64,000 nucleotides of DNA, taken from contig JAPOXV010000019.1 of NCBI GenBank assembly GCA_026706935.1, forward strand, positions 372,001-436,000. Direction: 5' to 3'. Numbering within the stretch: position 1 is the first letter of the stretch; each line of letters starts with the position of its first letter. This document shows, piece after piece, positions 47,490 to 55,304 of this stretch. This DNA is from Gammaproteobacteria bacterium. GTDB taxonomy: Bacteria > Pseudomonadota > Gammaproteobacteria > Pseudomonadales > Azotimanducaceae. Both the position numbers and the translations under genes were made by a program. Under the pieces are notes generated by a model. The model made no database searches, had not been told where the DNA came from, and worked only from the letters and a program-made list of their open reading frames with translations.

Positions 47490-48185
47490 ATGAATGAACA
47501 TCGACACATTTCAGCGCAATTCGAGGCTGAGTTACAGACACTACAAGGCAAATTCGCAGCGATGGGCGGACTTATTGAAGAGCAAGTACGCTCGGCGATG
47601 AGTGCGTTCAAAACAATCGACCTTTCCCTCGCTCAGTCCGTGCGTGAACGCGAAACCCAAGTCAACCAGTTTGAGATGGAGATCGATCAGGAAACCACCA
47701 CGATCCTCGCACGTCGGCAACCAACGGCAAGCGATTTACGGCTCCTCGTGGGGTTGTTGAAAAGCAGTACAGACCTTGAACGAATTGGTGACGAAGCAGA
47801 CCGGATCGCTAAAGTCACGATCAACACCGAACCAGCGAGTCCGCCGCTCGAGGATTTAATGGCAATTCGTGAGGATGTTGCGACACTGGAGAGCTTGGCT
47901 AGTCAGATGCTTCGTGAGTCTCTCAATCAATTCGCTCGGAAGGACGAGTCCGGCGCGACCGCGACAATCGCTGCGGATGCTGAAGTCGACAAGGTGTACA
48001 ACACCGTGATCGACTCATGTAGCGAAGGCATGACACGAAACCCAACGCACGTCGACGAATACATGGCGGTCATCTGGGTCGCTCGATCCCTCGAGAGAAT
48101 CGGTGACCATGCGAAGAACATCGCCGAAAACACTGTCTATTCGGTGCGCGGTACCGACGTGCGCCACCCAAACATACCTGAGTGA
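47490..48185 (+). CDS. phoU: Phosphate transport system regulator PhoU
   Basis: A 231-residue all-helical protein made of two three-helix repeats, each with the metal-binding E/DXXXD pattern: FEMEIDQETTTILARRQP and SSTDLERIGDEADRIAK in the first, ARSLERIGDHAKNIAENTVY in the second. PhoU links the Pst transporter to PhoR and keeps the pho regulon off when phosphate is plentiful. It ends the operon and is convergent with the SDR gene (7-base gap). Confidence 0.95.
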   Translation: MNEHRHISAQFEAELQTLQGKFAAMGGLIEEQVRSAMSAFKTIDLSLAQSVRERETQVNQFEMEIDQETTTILARRQPTASDLRLLVGLLKSSTDLERIGDEADRIAKVTINTEPASPPLEDLMAIREDVATLESLASQMLRESLNQFARKDESGATATIAADAEVDKVYNTVIDSCSEGMTRNPTHVDEYMAVIWVARSLERIGDHAKNIAENTVYSVRGTDVRHPNIPE

Positions 48186-48192
48186 GCGTCTG

Positions 48193-48978
48193 CTACCGCT
48201 TACTGAGTCCTGCAGTTGAAAGGTGGCTACCGCCATCCATGATCAACGTCTCGCCCGTTATTACATCGGCGCCTACGATAAAGTAGAGCACGCCCGCCGC
48301 TATATCGTCGGGCGTTGAGGCAACGTTCAAAGGCGAAGTTTCTTCTACTCGCCGCTTTGATGCTTCATAGGCATCATCGCCCAATCCGCCCCGTAACCAG
48401 TCACCCTGAATAAAACCTGGGCAGATTGTGTTAACGCGGATGTAAGGACCCAAAGCTCGCGCCAATGAAAGCGTCATGGTGTTCAACGCACCCTTCGACG
48501 CAGCGTAGGCAATAGATGAGCCTACACCCATTACACCTGCCACTGACGAGACATTTACGATACTACCTCGTTGCCCACGCTGCATCGCTGGAACGACAGC
48601 ACGCGACATCATAAAGGGACCCAACGTATTAACTGCATATATCCGCAAAAAGTCGTCGCTCGACAATCCTTCCAGATCGCCATGTGCGACGAATTTGGTT
48701 GTCCCAGCGTTATTCACAAGCGCATCGATTCGCCCCCATCGATCTTCGGCTGCTTGCGCGAGTGCTCGACATTGTTCGTCATCCGAAACATCAGCCTGAA
48801 CGACTAGCGTTTCTGCACCCAAATCGTTACACGCCGCTTCCGTTTCTCGAGCGCCTGCTTCATTTCGTGAATAGTTGATTACTACATGCGCACCAAGTTC
48901 TGCGAGCTGGCGTGCGCATGCTGCGCCGACGCCAGAGGAAGAGCCCGTGACGATAGCGACACCGTTCTGCATATCCAT
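48193..48978 (-). CDS. SDR family oxidoreductase
   Basis: A 261-residue short-chain dehydrogenase/reductase. The nucleotide loop is VTGSSSGVGAACA, the NNAG motif is VNNAGTTKFV, and the catalytic set S..Y..K is in NVSSVAGVMGVGSSIAYAASK. Arginine near residue 38 of NYSRNEAGA suggests NADP(H). Substrate unknown. It lies 76 bases downstream of the enoyl-CoA hydratase gene on the same strand, so the two may act in one acyl-CoA or alcohol pathway. Confidence 0.9.
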   Translation of the reverse strand: MDMQNGVAIVTGSSSGVGAACARQLAELGAHVVINYSRNEAGARETEAACNDLGAETLVVQADVSDDEQCRALAQAAEDRWGRIDALVNNAGTTKFVAHGDLEGLSSDDFLRIYAVNTLGPFMMSRAVVPAMQRGQRGSIVNVSSVAGVMGVGSSIAYAASKGALNTMTLSLARALGPYIRVNTICPGFIQGDWLRGGLGDDAYEASKRRVEETSPLNVASTPDDIAAGVLYFIVGADVITGETLIMDGGSHLSTAGLSKR

Positions 48979-49054
48979 AAAGGAACTACTCCAAATGAGC
49001 GAGGGGTATATCGGGCTGCCGCGAAGTCACAACAGCCCAAAAAGCTAGAGCGAG

Positions 49055-49996
49055 CTAGTCATTCTTACTGTAATCAGCATCACCCTGATTCCCCCGACTC
49101 TTTTCACTTCCCGCAAGCGCTCTGTTTGCGTGTTTATCAGAATACGCACCGCGAAAGTCACGAAACGGTCCATCGCGCCATTCGAGCGCGGCTTTCAGAC
49201 CTTCTTCACGTACGCGACGACCGAATTCAGGTGCAGCAGGTCGATGCTTTGACATCGCTTCGACGTCAGTACCAACCATTAAGCCAGTCCTCATACCCAT
49301 AATCTCGTACTGACGGTTAACAGCACGCTTGTTGTAGTTGAGTTGGTCGTTATCAATGAACCCTAGTCGGCGCGCGAACTTCTCGACAAACTCGTCTAGG
49401 TCATCTTTCGGTAGCGCGTAATTCGCCCAACCGTACTGCGCCATCTCTGCACCAGTAAACGAGTCGCCCGTATACGCGAACTCGCGGGCTTTGACCGGTG
49501 GCATAAACCACGGCGCCCACATCATGTCCATCGTGCCCATCGCACGGACTGGAGGATATCCGATTAAAGCGTCTTCAGCGACGATCCGGAGATCGCACAT
49601 CGAAGCAAGTTCAGTACCACCCGCTAAGCAATATCCATGAATCTGGCAAATCACCGGTTTTGCCAATTCCCAGATAACCCAGTGGCCCATCAGTGCATGG
49701 CGGGACCAATCGTAGTGTTGCGGATGAGTTGTCCCGGTATCAGGCATACTCGAACGATCAGACGTGAATTCACTTTCTTCAGTCGGGTCTGGTGCTAAGT
49801 CGTACCCAGCGCTGAATGCACGACCGTTGCCACGAAGAATGATGATGCCAACATCTGGATTGGCTTCTGCCTCTTTCATCGCGTCATACACCTCACCACG
49901 TAGCGCGTGACTGAGGGCATTCAGTTTTTCAGGCCGATTGAGGGTGACGTACGCGAGTCGGTCATCTTCCTCGTATTCAATGTTGTTGTAGGTCAT
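49055..49996 (-). CDS. Enoyl-CoA hydratase/isomerase family protein
   Basis: A 313-residue crotonase-fold protein. The N-terminal DRLAYVTLNRPEKLNALSHA, the first oxyanion-hole block GNGRAFSAGYDL and the second QIHGYCLAGGTELASMCD are all clear. An aspartate replaces the usual first catalytic glutamate region (RAMGTMDMMWAPWFM), so the exact reaction is uncertain; a hydratase acting on an unusual substrate or a hydrolase is possible. The C-terminus is about 40 residues longer than typical EchA proteins. Confidence 0.88.
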   Translation of the reverse strand: MTYNNIEYEEDDRLAYVTLNRPEKLNALSHALRGEVYDAMKEAEANPDVGIIILRGNGRAFSAGYDLAPDPTEESEFTSDRSSMPDTGTTHPQHYDWSRHALMGHWVIWELAKPVICQIHGYCLAGGTELASMCDLRIVAEDALIGYPPVRAMGTMDMMWAPWFMPPVKAREFAYTGDSFTGAEMAQYGWANYALPKDDLDEFVEKFARRLGFIDNDQLNYNKRAVNRQYEIMGMRTGLMVGTDVEAMSKHRPAAPEFGRRVREEGLKAALEWRDGPFRDFRGAYSDKHANRALAGSEKSRGNQGDADYSKND

Positions 49997-50151
49997 ATCG
50001 GTCTATTCCTGCGTTCGCATTTTCTGATTCACAAGGATTGAAACGACGCGAAAAGCGTCCTCTCAAGTTTCCGATATGTTACTTGCGACGATTCATCTAC
50101 GCTCCTTAATAATTGCGCACTTACGAGTCGAAGAGCCATGTTTCAGAGAAA

Positions 50152-50811
50152 ATGGGATTCCCGAACCCAGACATTCACGCCGTACTATGGGATTTCGGCG
50201 GCGTATTCACGAGTAGTCCTTTCGAAGCGTTCAATCGATTCGAAGAAGAACGAGGTCTTCCAAAGGACTTCATTCGTACAGTCAACTCCACGAATCCAGA
50301 GTCCAATGCATGGGCTAAGCTTGAAGCTAACGCGATAAGTCGAGAAGAGTTCGACGGTTTATTCCACGACGAAAGCTGCGCAATGGGTCATGGCGTTCGT
50401 GGTCGTGACGTACTCACTTTACTAGCAGGTAAGCTTCGTCCACGAATGGTGAGTGTTCTAGAGACCTGCAAACAGCACTTCAAAGTTGGCTGTATCACGA
50501 ACAATATAAAACCTGCAGATCCTTCACAAAACACACCTGCCACGCGTCAGTTCACCGAGACTGGACCCATCATGGCGATGTTTGATGTGATCATCGAATC
50601 ATCCATCGAAGGTGTTCGTAAGCCGAACCCACGGATTTACGAAATCGCGTGTGAACGTCTCGGGGTCGAACCGAACGGTTGTGTCTTCCTTGATGATCTG
50701 GGCATCAATCTAAAACCCGCACGTGCTATGGGCATGACAACGATTAAGGTAGTCGATCCTGACGACGCAATTCGTGAACTTGAGGAAGCAACTGGTCTGC
50801 GATTCGACTAA
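50152..50811 (+). CDS. HAD-IA family hydrolase
   Basis: From ATG 50152 (GAGAA just upstream) the protein starts MGFPNPDIHAVLWDFGGVFT, the HAD motif I with the nucleophilic aspartate followed by F-G-G-V, as in soluble epoxide hydrolase N-domain/ACAD10-like phosphatases. Motif II is CITNN, the lysine lies in EGVRKPNPRIYEIA, and motif IV is CVFLDDLGINLKPA. The frame stays open up to a TTG at 50113. Its 3' end overlaps the convergent ribokinase gene by four bases. Substrate unknown. Confidence 0.88.
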   Translation: MGFPNPDIHAVLWDFGGVFTSSPFEAFNRFEEERGLPKDFIRTVNSTNPESNAWAKLEANAISREEFDGLFHDESCAMGHGVRGRDVLTLLAGKLRPRMVSVLETCKQHFKVGCITNNIKPADPSQNTPATRQFTETGPIMAMFDVIIESSIEGVRKPNPRIYEIACERLGVEPNGCVFLDDLGINLKPARAMGMTTIKVVDPDDAIRELEEATGLRFD

Positions 50812-51710
50812 TTAGTAACGGATTCCTTAAACGCGTCGACCTCTGCTCGACTAGGGATCGACGATGCAGCACCAGGTTTGGTAACGGCAATCGCACCTGC
50901 GGCACTCGCATCCTCCACAGCTTTTGCAAGGTCCTGGCTTTTTAACCATTCCGCCATGAAGTATCCGATAAAGGTGTCCCCTGCAGCTGTTTCATCAACC
51001 GCATCAACGACATGAGATTCATACACGACGCGTGGATATCCGCCACCGCCATACATCCCTCCGTCCCTGCCGAGTGTTAACAAAACGATCATGTCTGGAA
51101 ATCGTGATGTTAGGATGTCAAATGCGCGGTTCGGATCATCCTCAGCCGCAAGTGCCGCAGCTTCAACTTCGTTTACGATCAAAAGCCCTACCCGTGAATA
51201 GTCATAGTCTTTCTCGCGACCATCAACAGGCGCTACATTGAAGGCTACCGATACGTTCCGTTCACCTGCCTGGTCGAGAATCTCTTCGAGATCGTTGACT
51301 TCGTTTTGCAACAGCAACCAATCTCCCGGTTCGACTCTTGACAACGCGACATCTCGGTCGTGCTGGTTAAGTGTGCGGTTCGCACCACCAAAAATTACGA
51401 TCGCGTTCTGTCCCTGGCGATCCACCTGAATGACCGCGTGTTGAGTTGCGGTCTCGCTAACGCGAACGTTCTTAACGTCGACATTTACTTCGCTCAGTAC
51501 ATCGAGCAACATATCGCCATCGGGTCCAATACACCCAACATGGACGACTTCTGCACCAGCTTTAGCGGCCGCAATGGATTGATTTGACCCTTTACCGCCT
51601 GGGAAGACATCGTGCGAATAACTCGATATGGTCTCCCCCGGTGTTGTTATATGATCGACGCCATATACATGATCGATGCCTAACGACCCCAAGTTCACCA
51701 ATTTAGGCAT
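50808..51710 (-). CDS. rbsK: Ribokinase-like PfkB sugar kinase
   Basis: A 300-residue PfkB-family kinase closest in pattern to ribokinase: FPGGKGSNQSIAAAKAGAEV near the N-terminus, VHVGCIGPDGD, and the anion-hole/catalytic block VDAVDETAAGDTFIGYFMAE with the general-base aspartate. E. coli RbsK has TTAAGDTF at this place; the variant here is ETAAGDTF. No ribose transporter or regulator is adjacent, so ribose or another nucleoside sugar are both possible. The small MoaD/ThiS-like gene is 29 bases upstream. Confidence 0.87.
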   Translation of the reverse strand: MPKLVNLGSLGIDHVYGVDHITTPGETISSYSHDVFPGGKGSNQSIAAAKAGAEVVHVGCIGPDGDMLLDVLSEVNVDVKNVRVSETATQHAVIQVDRQGQNAIVIFGGANRTLNQHDRDVALSRVEPGDWLLLQNEVNDLEEILDQAGERNVSVAFNVAPVDGREKDYDYSRVGLLIVNEVEAAALAAEDDPNRAFDILTSRFPDMIVLLTLGRDGGMYGGGGYPRVVYESHVVDAVDETAAGDTFIGYFMAEWLKSQDLAKAVEDASAAGAIAVTKPGAASSIPSRAEVDAFKESVTN

Positions 51711-51739
51711 ATGAAATCTTCCTTAAACGAAGAGTCGAG

Positions 51740-51982
51740 TCAGCCACCTTCGATTCGATGCATAAAAAACACTTCACTATTCGGTTGAATCGGTTCAAGC
51801 CATGCATCCTGGTAAATCTGACCGTCAATTGCTACCGCCGTCTTCATCAGAATCTCTTCAATTCCAGGAAACTCGGAATCGAGTTCCCTAACCAATGAAC
51901 GAAAAGAATCACATGTGACCGTCAGCTCCTCCGTGCCGTTCGTATGTTGCCGAAGATGATCAGGGAATACAACACGCGCCAC
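51740..51982 (-). CDS. MoaD/ThiS family small carrier protein
   Basis: An 80-residue beta-grasp protein, ending in FFMHRIEGG, with the C-terminal Gly-Gly used for adenylation and thiocarboxylate formation in MoaD and ThiS. LVRELDSEFPGIEEIL also fits the MoaD-like fold. A true ThiS is encoded at 26263, so this could be MoaD for molybdopterin (a molybdenum hydroxylase is encoded 3.3 kb away) or a carrier for another sulfur pathway. No MoaE, MoeB or desulfurase is adjacent. Confidence 0.78.
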   Translation of the reverse strand: MARVVFPDHLRQHTNGTEELTVTCDSFRSLVRELDSEFPGIEEILMKTAVAIDGQIYQDAWLEPIQPNSEVFFMHRIEGG

Positions 51983-52389
51983 GATATCTGTCCTGGCTCA
52001 ATTTAACGTCAGCTCGAATTCTAGCGTTCATACTTAAGCCAGCGTAATAACCACGAAAGTATCGGTATCTTCTGAGACTGTCGATAGAAATCTAAGCTAC
52101 TCGGCTACTAAGATCTGTGTCATTAAAAAACTAGAGCCTAAGGTAGTTAATGTCTCGATTCACTTCTTCATGACACAATTTACTCAGCCATCGAGTCGAA
52201 ATCATCTTTCACGACCCTTTCGAACTCGCAAAAGCAAGTTCACTCACCATTCAGTACTTACTAAATTCGATTCCGATCTGACATTATGCTGCATATGTTT
52301 CTGAAGAACATATATAAGAAAATTGCGTGAAAGATTTCGGCAACCTTATTTGCTTAAGAACTCTTTGGTTTTATATATTTCGAGATCGC
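51983..52389. other. Intergenic region without recognised genes
   Basis: These 407 A/T-rich bases lie between the MoaD/ThiS-like start and the PhoX stop, both on the minus strand. I see no tRNA, no conserved RNA element and no credible ORF. It should contain the promoter of the carrier/ribokinase unit. Confidence 0.5.
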
Positions 52390-54252
52390 TTACGAACCGA
52401 TGATTCCACCGTCTTTGCGTGTGATCACAATCGTAGCATCTCTCGGAACATTATGGTTCCCTAGTCCAGGGAAATTCGTTTGGCTGATGCTACCTCCACC
52501 CACATGCTGTAGGTTAACGAACATCGTACGGCGATTGGGGGTCATAGTAATTCCAGTAACTTCGTCACCCGCGACACCCGCAAAGAGTCGCTTCACGGTT
52601 CCGGTAACCGTGTCTGCCACGAGCAACTGATTGTTCATACCGTCCTGTTGACCACCGTCTGTCCCAATGAACAAACGCCCGTCGGGATCAACGTAGATCG
52701 AATCGGGATCGCTGAACGATTCCTCAGTTCCATGGGTATCACTGGACCGTTTAAATATCTCCCATTCAAATGTCGTCCCCACATGCATGTCATCATCAAC
52801 CCAACTTATGATATGACCATCGGCGTTAGGTGCTTGAGGGTTCGCCGCATTAGCAACGGTACGTGAACTGTTGTTCGTGCAAGCGCAGTAGATCGTGCCA
52901 TCTGGACCCGCAGTTGTCCACTCCGGTCGATCCATTTGCGTCGCGCCTACTTCGTCAGCAGCCAGCCTGGCGAATGTCACAATTTCTGCTTGACTTGAGA
53001 AGCTCGAGCTGAGGGCTGCATTGTCCATTGACAGTTCAAGCCACTCGCCTGTGAAGTCATCGTTGAATTTAGCCACGTAGAGGGTTCCGTGATCCAACGG
53101 CGATTCACCTTCATTTCGTAACTGAACGTGATCTTCTGAACTCACGAACTTATATATGTAATCGAACTGTTGATCGTCACCCATATACGCGACAACGCGC
53201 CGATCCTTACCGACAACAACAGCAACACTCTCATGCTTGAAGCGTCCTAATGCTGTACGCTTTACTGGCGGGTTTGCTGCGTTGTAAGGATCGATTTCTA
53301 CGACCCAGCCAAACCTGTTCTCTTCGTTACGATACCCCCCAAATGCAAGATTGAATCGACCATCAAATAAATGCCAACCGTACCCAAAGCCGTTTTCACT
53401 AAAGCCATATCGTTCTTGCGCGTCAGAGGCTTGCCATACCGTCCTCCCAGCGGCTCCGAAATAACCTTGGAAATTCTCTTCACAAGTCAAATAGGTACCC
53501 CAAGGTGTAACACCGCAACCACAGTTGTTTAATGTGCCCTGCGGCGAGTTGCCTAAAGTAGTCTGCAGAAATTCACTTCCCGCTGCTGGACCGCTAAACG
53601 TGACAGCAGAATTTACGTGAATGCGTCGTGCGCTACCCGCGTCGTATACCTTCCAAATCCCTTCCTCTCGCTCAATACCAACGACAGATACACCATGTGC
53701 GTGCTGTGAACAGCGCACATCTGCCATCGTTTCAGGATCATCCTTCCCTAAGACGTGAGAATTTCCACCAAATTCATGGTTAACACACAGCATCCCTTTT
53801 CGATTACCGGCTTCTGGGTCGTCATCATCAGGGAAGAACCACAATCCATCGTGACCTATTCCAATTTGCCTTATTTGGTTTTGGGCACTCGGTGGATGCG
53901 AAAACGCGGGACCGTCAGGTACAACCGGGTCACCCCAAGGAATCAACACTTGAAACTGATAATCACTTGAAATAGTCGGCCACGATCCTGTTGCTTCAGC
54001 ACGACTCAACGGGGTGAAGTCGATTAGTCCGGGCGTATATGGGACGATCGGTGTCCGCTGCCCTAACGCAGATTTCGAAGCCATGAACCCGGCTGCAAGC
54101 GACATCCCGCCTTGGATTACCTTCCGTCGACTTGCAGCTACCCTCACCACATCCTGCATCGTCCGATTTGACGACGAATTTACGACTTCATTGTCGATTT
54201 GATCATTCTGCTCTTTCAAGGTACGCTTACTCTTCCTTCGACTACGCGCCAA
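52390..54252 (-). CDS. PhoX family alkaline phosphatase (Tat-exported)
   Basis: A 620-residue DUF839/PhoX protein. After a charged N-terminal stretch comes a Tat signal with SRRKVIQGG (R42 R43), as PhoX is exported folded. Metal-site regions recognisable from the family are GMLCVNHEFGG, CGCGVTPWGTYLTCEENF, GRFKHESVAVVV and MDRPEWTTAGPDGTIYCACT. PhoX enzymes are calcium/iron phosphatases releasing phosphate from organic esters. The start is a TTG at 54252; a second TTG lies at codon 12. A phosphate-scavenging role fits the pho operon 4 kb away. Confidence 0.92.
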   Translation of the reverse strand: MARSRRKSKRTLKEQNDQIDNEVVNSSSNRTMQDVVRVAASRRKVIQGGMSLAAGFMASKSALGQRTPIVPYTPGLIDFTPLSRAEATGSWPTISSDYQFQVLIPWGDPVVPDGPAFSHPPSAQNQIRQIGIGHDGLWFFPDDDDPEAGNRKGMLCVNHEFGGNSHVLGKDDPETMADVRCSQHAHGVSVVGIEREEGIWKVYDAGSARRIHVNSAVTFSGPAAGSEFLQTTLGNSPQGTLNNCGCGVTPWGTYLTCEENFQGYFGAAGRTVWQASDAQERYGFSENGFGYGWHLFDGRFNLAFGGYRNEENRFGWVVEIDPYNAANPPVKRTALGRFKHESVAVVVGKDRRVVAYMGDDQQFDYIYKFVSSEDHVQLRNEGESPLDHGTLYVAKFNDDFTGEWLELSMDNAALSSSFSSQAEIVTFARLAADEVGATQMDRPEWTTAGPDGTIYCACTNNSSRTVANAANPQAPNADGHIISWVDDDMHVGTTFEWEIFKRSSDTHGTEESFSDPDSIYVDPDGRLFIGTDGGQQDGMNNQLLVADTVTGTVKRLFAGVAGDEVTGITMTPNRRTMFVNLQHVGGGSISQTNFPGLGNHNVPRDATIVITRKDGGIIGS

Positions 54253-54372
54253 ATCCGATCGGATTCGGAGGCACCTTCATTGTTGTTAATTCGGAACGAA
54301 TTACAAGTATATTTCAGGTCGTGACATAACGCGTCCGCCATACAGCTGAATTGTTTCCCACTCAGCTAATGC

Positions 54373-55182
54373 ATGAGCGCTGTCGAGTACGTCGCAACTA
54401 CACAAAACCGACCGGAGAAACGAAGCGTGGATGAATTTCCCGATAGATTCGACCAGCCCGAAGATGCATATGAGGGGTTCTTTCGTGCGGACAGCGCGAA
54501 GAACGCACCCGCTTGGGCAGCAGTTATGAGCTACCCACACGTAAGAGTATCAGCATCCGGCAATATGTCTCGATATGAGACGCCTAATGCGTACGCAGAC
54601 GCAGCCGACTGGACGTCTCGAGAAGCGACCGGTTGGGTAAGGTCCGAAGGAGTACCACCTCGACGCCTTCACGAATCCGTCGACAAGGTGCATCTACTTG
54701 GGGGCTGGACGCGTTTCAATGTAGACGGCGATCCAATCCTAGAAAATCGGGTAACCTACATCCTTACCCGTTTAGATGGTTCGTGGGGAATTCAGGCTAG
54801 GTTCGGCGTCGACTCATACGCGGGACACGAGATCGAAGAAACAACAGTAGCGACAGAGCGATTAGCGAAGCAGTTCGTTACGCATGTAGCAGAGGGTGAT
54901 TTGACGGCTTGTGCGAAGCTATGCCGCTTGCCTTTGACCGTTGTACATATTGGCAACGTGATCACTGCGACGAGCGAATCAGACATAGTTGAATTGCTCC
55001 GGAGCTACAGCGGTCGAGGCATAAACCTTAAGCGTGCCAAAGCCGTCCAGACAGGTACTCGTGGTGCCGTGGTGGAGGTAGTAACCGAATTCAACGACGG
55101 TGAGAGAGAATCGGGAATCGTGGTTGTCGGGAAGCAACACGACAAGTGGTTAATCGCTGGAACCTCAAAGATCGCGCGTTAA
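54373..55182 (+). CDS. Two-domain NTF2-like protein of unknown function
   Basis: A 269-residue soluble protein with no signal peptide. It seems to contain two NTF2/SnoaL-like alpha-plus-beta domains: residues ~35-150 (SYPHVRVSASGNMSRYET through DGSWGIQARFGVDSY) and ~155-265 (TERLAKQFVTHVAEGDLTAC through VVGKQHDKWLIAGTSK). Each ends with the typical W-x-I strand. Such folds serve as small-molecule enzymes or binding domains. It is divergent from phoX with 120 bases between. No more precise family is recognised. Confidence 0.65.
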   Translation: MSAVEYVATTQNRPEKRSVDEFPDRFDQPEDAYEGFFRADSAKNAPAWAAVMSYPHVRVSASGNMSRYETPNAYADAADWTSREATGWVRSEGVPPRRLHESVDKVHLLGGWTRFNVDGDPILENRVTYILTRLDGSWGIQARFGVDSYAGHEIEETTVATERLAKQFVTHVAEGDLTACAKLCRLPLTVVHIGNVITATSESDIVELLRSYSGRGINLKRAKAVQTGTRGAVVEVVTEFNDGERESGIVVVGKQHDKWLIAGTSKIAR

Positions 55183-55256
55183 CAACGTTCGGTTGACCTC
55201 ACTTGTAGCACCATATCTCATTCTTGCAATCCACCTACTAGTAGTTGAATAGTAAT

Positions 55257-55289
55257 AAAAAAAGACCAGCCGATTGGCTGGTCTTTTTT
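55257..55289. terminator. Bidirectional intrinsic terminator
   Basis: A7 followed by GACCAGCC, a four-base loop and GGCTGGTC, then T6. The A- and T-runs make it work on both strands. It lies between the convergent ends of the NTF2-like gene and the molybdenum hydroxylase operon and should end both transcripts. Confidence 0.93.
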
Positions 55290-55304
55290 GGATTAGTCGA
55301 CGAA

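Noticed and set aside
54253-54372. PHO box between phoX and the NTF2-like gene
   Set aside because: Only one ATGTCAC half-site is found, without a second repeat 11 bases away.
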